A stretch of DNA of 64,000 nucleotides, from assembly GCF_003028855.1 (NCBI RefSeq), contig NZ_CP028324.1, positions 2,728,001-2,792,000 on the forward strand. The letters are read 5' to 3'. Position numbers and translations under genes: made by a program. Below, in pieces: positions 1 to 8,838 of this stretch; the first letter of the stretch is position 1; each line of letters opens with the position of its first letter. Source of the DNA: Pseudoduganella armeniaca (lineage in GTDB: Bacteria; Pseudomonadota; Gammaproteobacteria; Burkholderiales; Burkholderiaceae_D). A model generated the notes under the pieces. It saw nothing but the letters and a program-made list of their open reading frames with translations, had not been told where the DNA came from and did no database searches.

Positions 1-1446
1 CTGTACGTCAACATGAACAATCCGGAGAAGGGCCTGGCGATGGCGACCAGCGCGCTGGACACGTATCGCAGCGTGATGCCGGCGCGGCCGATGGCCTGGC
101 TGCTGTTCGCGCAGGGCACCGCGTATATCTCGCTGGAGCGCAATGCCGAAGGCCTGGCCGCCTTCGAAGCGGCGCTGGCGACGGCCGAGCGGGCCGGCCT
201 GGTGGCGATGGAGGGCGTCATCCTCGGCAACGTCGCCGATCACTACCTGCGTGCCAAGGAATACGCCAAGGCGGAAAAGGCGTCGCGCCGCGCGCTGGTC
301 AAATCGGTGCAGGTCAACGACGTCAGCTCGGTCCTGATGGCCAAGGCCAACCTGGGCTTCGCGCTGGGCGGCCAGGGCAAGCTCGATGCCGCGCTGCCGT
401 ACATCCGCGAGGTGATCGACGACCTGCGCAGCTCGAATTCGCTGGGGGACCTGGTCAACATGCTGGACGAAACCAGCCGCATGTTCGAAGCGGCCGGCCG
501 CTCGCAGGAAGCGCTGCGCTTCGTGCGCGACCAGCAGACGGTGCAGAAAAAACTGCTGGTGTCGGAGCGCGACCAGGCCGTGGCCGCGCTGCAGGAAAAA
601 TTCGAGGCGGACCGGCGCCAGCGCCAGATCGACCAGCTGGCGCGCGACAACCAGGTCAAGGACACGGTCATCAGCAACAAGCGCCAGGAGCAGCTGATCA
701 TCGCCGTGGCGGCCGCGCTGCTGCTGGCGGCCGGCGTGTTCGTCTACGTTCAGTACCGCCGCGCGCGGCGCGCCAACGCGGCGCTGGCGCGCCTGAACGT
801 GCAGCTGGAATACCACGCCACGCGCGATCCGCTGACGGGGCTGTTCAACCGGCGTGTGTTCACGGAGCGCATGCAGCGCCGTGCCGGCCTGCCCGAAGCG
901 GAACGGCGCCAGCAGCGCGGCAGCGGTGTCGACGTCTTGACGATCATCGACATCGACCACTTCAAGTCGATCAACGACCGCTGGGGCCACGCCGTGGGCG
1001 ACCGCACCCTGGTCGAAGTGGCGCGCCGGCTGACGGAGGCCGTGCGCACCAGCGACATGGTGCTGCGCTGGGGCGGCGAGGAATTCCTCGTGTTCGCGCC
1101 GGGCGTGCCGGTGGACCAGGTGGATGGCATGGTCGAGCGCCTGCTGGCCGCGATCGGCACGCTGCCGGTCGATTGCGGCGACGTCCAGGTGCCGGTGAAG
1201 ATCAGCGCCGGCGCCGTGCCGATGCCGTTCTGCGATCTGCCGGAAACCCAGTTCAGCTGGGAGAAGGCGGTGCAACTGGCGGACATGGGGCTGTACCACG
1301 CCAAGACGCATGGCCGCAACCGCGCGGTCGTCGTGGCCGGCCTGGCCGAACCCGTGCGCCCGTCGCTGGCGCGCACCGAGAGCGATTTCGACGGCGCGGT
1401 GGCGCAGGGTATCGTGCAGGTCGCCGTGGTGGCCGGGCCGGACTGA
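1..1446 (+). CDS. TPR-GGDEF diguanylate cyclase (5' truncated by window)
   Basis: The reading frame is open from base 1, so the gene starts upstream of the window; the first ATG seen (13) is probably internal. The visible part has TPR-like helical repeats, a transmembrane helix near 690-745 (LIIAVAAALLLAAGVFVYV), a short linker and a C-terminal GGDEF domain. The active-site loop is GGEEF (1072-1086). An RxxD motif (RTSD) sits five residues before it, the usual inhibitory I-site for c-di-GMP feedback, so an active, product-inhibited diguanylate cyclase is expected. The TPR region may bind a protein or peptide partner; its signal is unknown. A frameshifted paralogue of the same layout lies at 2798-4932. 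Confidence 0.88.
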   Translation: MYVNMNNPEKGLAMATSALDTYRSVMPARPMAWLLFAQGTAYISLERNAEGLAAFEAALATAERAGLVAMEGVILGNVADHYLRAKEYAKAEKASRRALVKSVQVNDVSSVLMAKANLGFALGGQGKLDAALPYIREVIDDLRSSNSLGDLVNMLDETSRMFEAAGRSQEALRFVRDQQTVQKKLLVSERDQAVAALQEKFEADRRQRQIDQLARDNQVKDTVISNKRQEQLIIAVAAALLLAAGVFVYVQYRRARRANAALARLNVQLEYHATRDPLTGLFNRRVFTERMQRRAGLPEAERRQQRGSGVDVLTIIDIDHFKSINDRWGHAVGDRTLVEVARRLTEAVRTSDMVLRWGGEEFLVFAPGVPVDQVDGMVERLLAAIGTLPVDCGDVQVPVKISAGAVPMPFCDLPETQFSWEKAVQLADMGLYHAKTHGRNRAVVVAGLAEPVRPSLARTESDFDGAVAQGIVQVAVVAGPD

Positions 1447-1487
1447 CTGCGCCGGTCGCATTCGCGCAACGGCGGCCAGCACCGGCG

Positions 1488-1515
1488 TTGCACATCCGTC
1501 CAGCCGGCCTATACT
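1488..1515 (+). promoter_or_regulatory. sigma70-type promoter for the 2OG oxygenase gene
   Basis: A -35 box TTGCAC (1488-1493) and a -10 box TATACT (1510-1515) are separated by 16 bases, 33 bases before the ATG at 1549. It is in the gap after the GGDEF gene, so the oxygenase and the small gene after it can be transcribed independently. Confidence 0.6.
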
Positions 1516-1548
1516 GACGTGGCACCCGCCGCCACGCAGGAGAGCCGC

Positions 1549-2187
1549 ATGAACGATCCAACGCGCCGCATTGCCGCGCTGGCCGACCCGGCCAGCGCTG
1601 GCGTGGAGTTCGCGGCCGGCTGCGTCGCCTGGCCTGGTGCCGTCCCGCGCGCGCTGTGCGCCCGCACGATCGCCGCGATGGAAGCGGCCGGCGCGCGCAG
1701 CGGCACCGTGCTGCGCCACGGCGCCGAGGAGCACGATTCCGCCATGCGCGCCTGCACCGAGCACCCGCTGGCGCCGGCGGATGCGGCCGCCGTGGCGCAG
1801 GTGCTGCACACTGCCGGCACGGCGCTGCTGGCGGCGACCGGTGGCGCTGCCGTGGCACTGGATGGGCCGCTGTTCTGCCGCTACGCCCGCGGTGGTCACT
1901 TTCGCGCCCACCGCGACCGCTCTTCTGATCGTGCCGACAGCGCCGTGGTGCGCGGCCGCCGCATCTCGCTCGTCTGCTTGCTCAACGATGCCGACAGCAC
2001 GCCCGCCTTCGATGGCGGCGCACTCGTGCTGTACCCCGGCCAGCGCCCCGTCAATGCGCCGCTGGCCGCCGGCACCGTCGTCGCTTTCCCCTCCGACCTG
2101 CTGCACGAGGTCCGGCCTGTGCGCCTGGGCACGCGGTATGCCGCCGTGGCGTGGTTGTTCGATGTTCCCACCCTAGGAGCCGCATGA
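1549..2187 (+). CDS. 2OG-Fe(II) oxygenase, prolyl-4-hydroxylase-like
   Basis: About 212 residues. The start at 1549 is chosen because AGGAG precedes it at good spacing; the frame is open further upstream but lacks another good site. The C-terminal half has the P4H-type fold signature: an HxD iron pair in GGHFRAHRD, then FDGGALVLYP, then a distal histidine in LLHEVRPVRLGTRY, where the arginine would bind the 2-oxoglutarate carboxylate. These are the expected Fe(II) and co-substrate ligands. The substrate is unknown; related bacterial proteins are usually annotated only at family level. The stop overlaps the start of the next gene (ATGA), so the two are likely translationally coupled. Confidence 0.82.
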   Translation: MNDPTRRIAALADPASAGVEFAAGCVAWPGAVPRALCARTIAAMEAAGARSGTVLRHGAEEHDSAMRACTEHPLAPADAAAVAQVLHTAGTALLAATGGAAVALDGPLFCRYARGGHFRAHRDRSSDRADSAVVRGRRISLVCLLNDADSTPAFDGGALVLYPGQRPVNAPLAAGTVVAFPSDLLHEVRPVRLGTRYAAVAWLFDVPTLGAA

Positions 2188-2590
2188 TGCGCAATCCTGA
2201 ACTGAACCTGCACGCCGCCGCGAACGAACGACTCGACCTGGCCGTCACGTCCGACCTGGCGACGCAATTTCGCCCCGAACTGTTCGCCATGTTGCGGCCC
2301 TTGCATCTGTCCCACCTGGTCGAGGAGCTGTGGGCGCCGCTGTGCGCGGGCGGCAATACGTTGACGGCCGTGGCGCTGGAGGAGCGGCCCTGGCCGCCGA
2401 AGGGCGTCGGCGGCACCTGTCCGGCGATCGGCTGGCGGAGACGGTGCGTTGCTGCGCGCGGCTGGCTACGTTCCACGGCGCCGTCGCTGCCGCGTTGGCG
2501 CGCTTGCCGGAGCGGGATCGGCAGGCAGTCGAGGGCGGCAGGCCGCTCGAAGCTTATCTCGCGCAGTGGGCGGCGGGGGCTTGGCCGTGA
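2184..2590 (+). CDS. Small protein of unknown function, frameshifted as sequenced
   Basis: Starts at ATGATG (2184/2187), overlapping the stop of the oxygenase gene. The frame MRNPELNLHAAANERLDLAV... runs well to about 2408. The continuation (HLSGDRLAETVRCCARLAT... to ...QWAAGAWP) is in the frame one base earlier, ending at TGA 2588-2590. Joined, it gives about 134 residues with no stop. The change of frame equals loss of one base within roughly 2405-2415 (GGCGTCGGCGGCAC). I do not recognise a family. Coupling to the 2OG oxygenase suggests a substrate or partner, which is inference only. It could be a real pseudogene or a base-call error. Confidence 0.5.
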
Positions 2591-2797
2591 TCCACGGGCT
2601 TTCGGGGCCAGGCTGGGGGGGTAGCAGCACGGTCCTGGTTGAGGCAATGTCCGCCCACGATGCGGCCGAGCCCGGAAAGCGTTGCCGCCGGCCGCCGCCG
2701 CTCGGCGCCATACCTGCCTGGCCACGCGATGTCGCATCATAGCCACCAGCCGCGCGTTTTCTTGGACAAATAATCCGGGGTTGGCTAACCTCGCGGC

Positions 2798-4932
2798 ATG
2801 AGTGCGATTCCCGTAAGAACCATAAGTGTCCGATTTGTAATATTGCTGGTCTTGTACCTCAGCGCTGTGCCGTCGGCGCTAGCTGAGCCGGGACCGCGCT
2901 TGCAGCAATTGAAGCACGCCTTGGCGACCGAGCCCGGCCGCGAGCTTGCGCTGCTGCGGGAGGCATTGTCCGCGCCGCAGCAACTTGCGCCGGACGAGCG
3001 CCTCTGGGTGCTGGTGCAGCTGTCGAAGGCGGCAAAGAAGGCGGACCGGCCGGAGGAGGCACTGCGCTACCTGCGCCAGGCGCAGCGCGAAGCGGGGACG
3101 CGGCCGATCGCGCAGGTCTACGCCAGCCGTCATCTGGTCCAGTTGTTGATGGACCTGGACCGGCGCCAGGAAGCGATGACGGAATACACCAAGATCGCGC
3201 CACTGCTGCCGGCGCTGGCTGGCGCTTCAGGTATGCTGGACGGGCGGCTGGAGGCGGCCGAGGGCTGGCTGGCGGGAGGCACCGTCATGTCGTCCTTGGG
3301 ACAGTTGCCCGAGGCGACCGACTTGCTCGTGCGTGCGCTGGCCGTGTTCGACACGCGCGACGGGCGGGGCAATGCGCCTGGCAATGAGTATGGCAATGAA
3401 TATGGCAACGAGCACGTCAGGGGTCAGATCGCGTGCCTGGACCAGATCGCCAATCTGTACTACAAGGGCGGCAATCTCGACGCCGCCTTGCGCGAGCTGC
3501 AGCGCGCCATCGACCTGGCCGAACGAGCCGGCGCATCGGGCTCCCTGTCCCGTCTTTACATGCGCAAAGGCGTGATCGAGTCCAGCAAGGGCAACCCGGA
3601 AGGCAGTTATCGGGCGTTGATCCAGGCAAGAAAGTTGGCCCAGGCCGGCGGGGAGGCATTCAACCTTGCCATGATCGCCACCAACCTGTCCGACATCGCG
3701 CTGCAGCGCAAGGACTACCGGGCCGCATTGCGCTTCGTCGAGGAGGCGATGCCGCTGGTCGAAACATCGGGCGACCGGGAAGCCCTCCTGATCTGCCGGG
3801 TCAACAAGGGCCTGGCGCTGAACCGGCTGGGCCGGGTGCAAGGCTGGAGCTGGTCAGGCAGGCGATCGACGAGTTCACCGTCACCCCGGGCAAACAACAT
3901 ATCGCGGCCGACCTGCAAGGCGCGCTGGCCGAGGAGCTGGCGTTCAACGGCACATTTGAACAAGCCTACTCTGCCGCGGTGGACTTCAAGCGCCGCACCG
4001 ACGACGTGCGCAAGGCCAGCGACCAGAAGCGCATTGCCGACTCGACGGCGCGCTACCAGGCCGACAAGAAGCAGCGCCAGATCGAACTGCTCGAGCAGGA
4101 ACAGCGCGCCCACCGGCGCATGCAGTGGCTGTGGGTCCTGGCAGGTGTCCTCGGCGTCCTGACCGCCGCCAGTCTTGTCGTCAGCCGCATCTACCTCAAG
4201 CGCGCCTACCGCAAGGTCAAGGAGATGTCGCTGTGCGATCCGCTCACCGGGCTGCACAACCGGCGCTACCTGGCCAGCCGGATCGACAGCGACCTGGCGC
4301 AGGCGGTGCGACAGCGCCATGCCCGCGGGCGCGCGCAGCGGCAAGCCGCGGCCCATGACGATCTCGTATTCGTCATGCTGGACATGGACCATTTCAAGGC
4401 CGTCAACGACGTCCACGGCCATGGCGCCGGCGACGCCGTGCTGAAGCAGCTTGCCGCCATCCTGCAGGAGGAGGTGCGCGACGCCGACGTCGTGGTGCGC
4501 TGGGGCGGCGAGGAATTCCTGGTCATCGCCAGGCCGACATCGTGCGCCGAGGCGCACCTGCTGGCCGAGCGCCTGCGCGCACGCGTCGCGGCCCACGCCT
4601 TCGACATCGGCGGCGGCACCATACTGCGCAAGACCTGCTCGATCGGCTTCGCCAGCTACCCGTTTGCCCAGCCGGGCCAACCCCAGCCGCGCTGGGAGGA
4701 CGTGGTGGAGCTGGCCGACCAGTGCTTGTACGCCGCCAAGACGAGCGGACGCGACATGTGGGTGGGCGTGGTGCCGGGAACGGCTGGGCCGTTCGTGCCA
4801 CGACAGGGCGGCCTGCAGCGCGATCTGCGCGATGGCGTACTGCGGCTGGCGGTCAGCAGCGGGCGGAAGGTGGTGTGGCCTGAAGCGGACGGTGGCGGGG
4901 CGGCGAGTGCATCAACCGGGTCATCAGCGTAG
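2798..4932 (+). CDS. TPR-GGDEF diguanylate cyclase, frameshifted as sequenced
   Basis: The N-terminal part (from ATG 2798; signal-like hydrophobic segment VRFVILLVLYLSAVPSALA, then TPR repeats) is in one frame to about 3838. The remainder (RLELVRQAIDEFTV... to 4932) is in the frame one base earlier. It contains further helical repeats, a transmembrane helix (LWVLAGVLGVLTAASLVV, about 4129-4183) and a GGDEF domain with GGEEF (4504-4518) and an RxxD I-site (RDAD). Joining the two gives about 710 residues, a full TPR-TM-GGDEF protein like the one at the window start. The break falls within about 3830-3845 and equals loss of one base. An in-frame insert of repeated N-E-Y-G residues (GNEYGNEYGNEH) sits in the TPR part. 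Confidence 0.75.
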
Positions 4933-5003
4933 GGGGAATTGCTGCCTGTGGTTCCGCTGGGGTCTGTCCGTGCACAGGTCTGACCACAACCAGCGCCCGT
5001 CGC

Positions 5004-5423
5004 TTACTCCCCCAGCAACACCCGCAAATTGCAATCGCGCTGCCACCCCTGCCGCTCGGGCGTACTGTCGGCCAGCCGCCGCAGCTCGGCCGGATCGGTC
5101 TCGGCGATGGTCTGGATCAGCCGGTGCGCCACGTTCGGGTCGGGCAGCATGGTGCCGAAGAACGCCACGGTTTCGTGGTGCTGGATCAAGAGGGTCGGGA
5201 AGTTCTCCACGTCCAGGTCGCCGACCAGGTCGGCGTGGTCCTCGATGTCCACCCACAGGAAGTATTTTTCCGGGTGGCGCTGGGCCAGTTCCTCGAAGGC
5301 GGTGCGGTAGCTGGCGCACGTGCCGCACCAAGCGGCGCAGAGGCAGGCCACGATCAGGTGGTCCTGCGCCAGCGCGGCGGCCACCTCGGCGCGGTTGTCG
5401 GCTTGTAGGGTAGTGCTGTGCAT
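5004..5423 (-). CDS. Thioredoxin family protein
   Basis: 139 residues, a single thioredoxin-fold domain with no signal peptide, so probably cytoplasmic. The redox motif is CGTC in CAAWCGTCASYR rather than the CGPC of thioredoxin, and the cis-proline region NFPTLLIQH is present. A function in thiol-disulfide exchange is likely, but the altered dipeptide between the cysteines suggests a different redox potential or a dedicated partner. It lies between the GGDEF gene and a DJ-1/PfpI gene and does not share an obvious operon with either. Confidence 0.8.
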   Translation of the reverse strand: MHSTTLQADNRAEVAAALAQDHLIVACLCAAWCGTCASYRTAFEELAQRHPEKYFLWVDIEDHADLVGDLDVENFPTLLIQHHETVAFFGTMLPDPNVAHRLIQTIAETDPAELRRLADSTPERQGWQRDCNLRVLLGE

Positions 5424-5453
5424 GCGCCTATTGTACAGCGAACGCCGGGCGCG

Positions 5454-6482
5454 CTAGCCTCCCGTGCCGGCCGGCTGGCGGACGATGCCCAGCCGTACCT
5501 CGTGCAGCTGCGGCGTTCCGGCTACCGGCGTCACCTGCAGCGTCTCCTCCCACGGATGGCCGTCGCTATCGGTGAAGCGCCAGCGGTGGCCCGGCGACGC
5601 CGTGAACGGCGGCTGCATGCCCATCTGCTGGCGTTCGGCGGCCAGCGACGTGTCGATCCGCGCCGCCAGTGCCGTGCTGTCCAGGCTCGAACGCACATGC
5701 CAGACGTACTGCCAGCGTCGCTCGTCGCCTTCCGTGCTGACCAGCGTTTCGATGCGGCCCGCATCGCCCAGGTCGGAATCGGCCACGGTCTGGTGCATCA
5801 GGTGGAACGCGCGCAGGGCCGGCAGGAAGCTGCCCTCCGGCTGCCAGTTGTACTCCAGGACCTCGGCCACGAACTGCGCGCGGCCAGCGCCTTTCAGTCG
5901 CGTCACCAGGTGCAGTGCGCCATCGATGCCGGCGGAAAGTCCGCCCGTCGTCACGATGCGGCCGCTGTCCACCACGCGGGCGTTGCGCACCACCTGCACG
6001 CGCGGGTGGGCCCGGCGCAGGGCATCGACGTTGTCGGCCGTCGTGGTGGCGCGCAGGCCGTCCAGCAGGCCCGCGCGCGCCAGCGTGAAAGCGCCGTTGC
6101 AGACGCCCAGCAGCAGTTCGCCGCGCGCCTGGCGCGTGCGCAGCCAGGCGTGGGTGGCGGAGTCGCCGACGACGCGGCCGATGCCGCCGCCCGGCACCAG
6201 CACGGCGTCCGCGGCGGGAGCGTCGGCGTAGCCGTGGCTGGGTGCGATCTTCATGCCACCGGCGCTCGTTACGCTCTTGCCGTCGGGGCTGACGGTGACG
6301 ACGTCCATGCCGGCGCTCAGGAATACCTCGAACGGCCCGGCAAAATCGATGATATCGACGCCGTCGAACAGCAGGATGGCGATTTTCTTGTCCGGATTCG
6401 GCACGACCGCGTCGGCGCGGGCGCTGCCGTGGGCCAGCCCGAGCAGGGCCAGGACCAGGAGCAGATGGCGGATGGAGCGCAT
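5454..6482 (-). CDS. Secreted DJ-1/PfpI family protein
   Basis: The start at 6482 (MRSIRHLLLVLALLGLAHG...) is preferred over 6500 because AAAGAGGA precedes it and it gives a clean signal peptide ending at SARADA; mature protein about 320 residues. The N-terminal half is a class I glutamine amidotransferase-like/DJ-1 domain: IAILLFDGVDIIDFAGPFEVF at the start of the fold and the nucleophile elbow GVCNGAF with the cysteine. The C-terminal 130 residues resemble no domain I can name. It sits head-to-tail with a GlxA-type regulator that has the same N-terminal domain. The secreted location is unusual for this superfamily; the substrate is unknown. Confidence 0.75.
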   Translation of the reverse strand: MRSIRHLLLVLALLGLAHGSARADAVVPNPDKKIAILLFDGVDIIDFAGPFEVFLSAGMDVVTVSPDGKSVTSAGGMKIAPSHGYADAPAADAVLVPGGGIGRVVGDSATHAWLRTRQARGELLLGVCNGAFTLARAGLLDGLRATTTADNVDALRRAHPRVQVVRNARVVDSGRIVTTGGLSAGIDGALHLVTRLKGAGRAQFVAEVLEYNWQPEGSFLPALRAFHLMHQTVADSDLGDAGRIETLVSTEGDERRWQYVWHVRSSLDSTALAARIDTSLAAERQQMGMQPPFTASPGHRWRFTDSDGHPWEETLQVTPVAGTPQLHEVRLGIVRQPAGTGG

Positions 6483-6546
6483 GGATTCCTCTTTGAACAA
6501 TGTGTGGCCACAGCGTAGAGGATGCGGCGCGCGCCGCCAATGACAA

Positions 6547-7566
6547 TCAGCCCAGCTTTTCTGCCAACCGTGCGCCCGGGGCGGCGCTGCGAAAACGTGC
6601 GCGGAATGCGGTCGGCGACGTGCTCACGTGGCGCTGGAACGCGCCGCGCATCGCCTCGTCGGACTGGAAGCCGCAACGCCGCGCCACCTGCGCCACCGGC
6701 AAGTCACCTTCGGACAGCAGCCGGCGTGCCTCGTCGAGCCGCAGCATCAGTACGTATTTCCCCGGCGTCGTCCCCATCGCGGCGGTGAAGCGGCGCACGA
6801 AGTTGCGTGGGCTCATGGACAGGCGCGCGGCCAGCACGTCCACGCACAGGTCGTCGGCCAGGTGTTCGGCGATCCAGTGGGTGAGGGTGGCGAAGCGCTC
6901 GGCCGCGGTACCGGAGGCATCGTGCAGCAGCCGGGTACTGAACTGGGCCTGGCCGCCCGGACGCTTCATGAACACCACCAGTTCGCGCGCGACGGCGCGC
7001 GCCAGCGCGGTGCCCAGGTCGCGCTCCACCAGGGCCAGTGTAAAATCGATGCCGGCCGTGATGCCGGCCGACGTGTGGTATTTGCCGGCGCTGACGAACA
7101 GCGCATCGCGGTCGATGGCGAGTGCCGGAAAGCGCGCCGCCAGTTCGTCGAAGTGCGCCCAATGCGTGGTCACGCGCTGGCCGTCCAGCAGGCCGGTGGC
7201 AGCGAGCGCAAACGCGCCGGTGCAGATCGAGCCCACCCGCTCGGCACGTGCGCACAGGGCGGCCAGCGCCGCCACCAGCTCCGCGTTGCCGGCCCATGCG
7301 CGCGCGCCGCGCCCGCCCGCGACCAGCAGCGTATCGGCCCGCAGCGCGGCATCCGTCATGCCATGCGTCGCATGCAGGGCGATGCCCGACGTCGTCATCA
7401 GCGGCCCGGCTTCCGGGCCGGCCAGCATGACGGTATACGGCCTGGGCCCGCCGCCGGCTTCCACGATGTCGCTGGCGATGGTGAAGACGTCCAGGGCGCC
7501 CGTGACGTCGAGCATCTGGGCGGGCGGCAGGCCGAGGATGACGATGCGGTGGGGCGGCTGGTGCAT
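6547..7566 (-). CDS. GlxA family transcriptional regulator (DJ-1/PfpI + AraC HTH)
   Basis: 339 residues. Residues about 1-195 form a DJ-1/PfpI-like domain (IVILGLPPAQMLDVTGALDVF; elbow GSICTGAFALAA). The last ~110 residues form an AraC/XylS double helix-turn-helix (LAARLSMSPRNFVRRF and VAQVARRCGFQSDEAMRGAF). This layout defines the GlxA/FtrA-type regulators, whose N-terminal domain senses a small metabolite or binds one without catalysis. It lies directly upstream of the secreted PfpI gene on the same strand, separated by about 64 bases, so it may regulate it. Confidence 0.88.
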   Translation of the reverse strand: MHQPPHRIVILGLPPAQMLDVTGALDVFTIASDIVEAGGGPRPYTVMLAGPEAGPLMTTSGIALHATHGMTDAALRADTLLVAGGRGARAWAGNAELVAALAALCARAERVGSICTGAFALAATGLLDGQRVTTHWAHFDELAARFPALAIDRDALFVSAGKYHTSAGITAGIDFTLALVERDLGTALARAVARELVVFMKRPGGQAQFSTRLLHDASGTAAERFATLTHWIAEHLADDLCVDVLAARLSMSPRNFVRRFTAAMGTTPGKYVLMLRLDEARRLLSEGDLPVAQVARRCGFQSDEAMRGAFQRHVSTSPTAFRARFRSAAPGARLAEKLG

Positions 7567-7642
7567 GGGCGAAGCGGGCGGAAGGAAGGTGGCGGCATTC
7601 TAACGCTTCCACGCGCCGCTGGGCCATGGCGCCCGTGCAGGG

Positions 7643-7648
7643 TAAAAT
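7643..7648 (+). promoter_or_regulatory. -10 element of tsaB (probable leaderless start)
   Basis: TAAAAT ends seven bases before the tsaB ATG at 7655, which puts the expected transcription start on or next to the start codon. No Shine-Dalgarno sequence is visible (CCGG only), and no convincing -35 box is seen. Confidence 0.4.
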
Positions 7649-7654
7649 AGCCGG

Positions 7655-8365
7655 ATGTCTGCCTCCACCGTTACCCTGATTGCAATTGAAACGTCGTCCG
7701 AAACCGCCTCCTGCGCGCTGCTGCGGGGCGGCACCGTTACGTGGCGCGAATCGTCCGGCGTGCGCACCCATTCGCAAGCCGTGCTGCCGATGATCCAGGA
7801 GCTGCTGGCCGAGGCCGGCATCGCGCTGGCCGATTGCGACGCCATCGCCTATGGCGCCGGCCCCGGTTCCTTTACCGGCGTGCGCACCGCCTGCGGCATC
7901 GCCCAGGGCCTCGGTTTCGGTGCCGGCAAGCCGCTGCTGCCGATCGTCACGCTGGACGCGATGGCGCTGGCCTGCCATGAAAAACATGGTGCCGCGGACG
8001 TGCTGGCGGTGCTGGATGCGCGCATGAACGAAGTCTACTGGGCGCAGTACCGCATCGACGGCGGCGCGCCCGTCGCCACGCAGGCGGCGGCGCTGTCGGC
8101 GCCGGCGGACGTGCGTCCCGCAGGCGCGCCTGCCGTGTGCGGCAACGGCATCGCCGCCTATGCCGAGGCATTCGCCAGCGCGCTGTTCGCCGGTGCCGAC
8201 ACGGCCATCGTGCCGCACGCCGTACAGGTGGCCCGGCTGGGCGCCGTCGCGCTGGCGGCGGGGCAGGGCGTGCCGGCGGCCGAGGCGCAGCCGCTGTACC
8301 TGCGCAACAAGGTCGCGTACACCAAGGCGGAGCGGGCCGGCATGAACGGGGCGGCGGCAGCATGA
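7655..8365 (+). CDS. tsaB: tRNA threonylcarbamoyladenosine biosynthesis protein TsaB
   Basis: 236 residues of the ASKHA-fold TsaB family, which forms the TsaBDE complex that makes t6A37 in ANN-decoding tRNAs. The N-terminus IAIETSSETASCALL and the signature GAGPGSFTGVRTACGIAQGL are typical. The stop overlaps the start of rimI (ATGA), and tsaB-rimI pairing is widespread in proteobacteria. First gene of a tightly overlapping set tsaB-rimI-UDG-DUF1853. Confidence 0.95.
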   Translation: MSASTVTLIAIETSSETASCALLRGGTVTWRESSGVRTHSQAVLPMIQELLAEAGIALADCDAIAYGAGPGSFTGVRTACGIAQGLGFGAGKPLLPIVTLDAMALACHEKHGAADVLAVLDARMNEVYWAQYRIDGGAPVATQAAALSAPADVRPAGAPAVCGNGIAAYAEAFASALFAGADTAIVPHAVQVARLGAVALAAGQGVPAAEAQPLYLRNKVAYTKAERAGMNGAAAA

Positions 8366-8838
8366 AGCAGGCACCCACCTGGGACCTGGCCCGGCTGGTG
8401 TACGAGCCGATGCAGTCGGCCGACCTGGCCGACGTGGTGGCCGTCGAGCAGAGCGTCTACCCGCACCCCTGGACGCGCACCAATTTCGCCGACTCGCTGA
8501 AGAACGGCTACCAGGCCTGGGTGCTGCGCAATCCGGCGCGCGAGCTGCTCGGCTATTTTCTCGTGATGGGCGTCGTCGACGAGGCCCACCTGCTGAACGT
8601 GGCGGTGGCCGCGCCATGGCAGGGCCAGGGCCTCGGCCGCTTCCTGCTGAACCAGTCGGCCGCTTGCGCGCGCGGGCTGGGCATGGAATCGATGCTGCTG
8701 GAAGTGCGCCCCTCCAACGTGCGCGCGCTGGAGATCTATCGCCGCTACGGCTTCACGGAGATCGGCCGACGCAAGGGCTACTACCCGGCCGCGAACGGCA
8801 CGCGCGAGGATGCCATCGTGATGCGGATCGCGCTATGA
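8362..8838 (+). CDS. rimI: Ribosomal protein S18-alanine N-acetyltransferase RimI
   Basis: 158 residues, GNAT fold. The start ATG at 8362 overlaps the tsaB stop. The acetyl-CoA loop is seen in VAAPWQGQGLGRFLL (the Q/R-x-x-G-x-G/A motif), followed by LEVRPSNVRALEIYRRYGF and GRRKGYY, all characteristic of RimI. The known family role is N-terminal acetylation of ribosomal protein S18. The stop overlaps the start of the next gene. Confidence 0.93.
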   Translation: MKQAPTWDLARLVYEPMQSADLADVVAVEQSVYPHPWTRTNFADSLKNGYQAWVLRNPARELLGYFLVMGVVDEAHLLNVAVAAPWQGQGLGRFLLNQSAACARGLGMESMLLEVRPSNVRALEIYRRYGFTEIGRRKGYYPAANGTREDAIVMRIAL

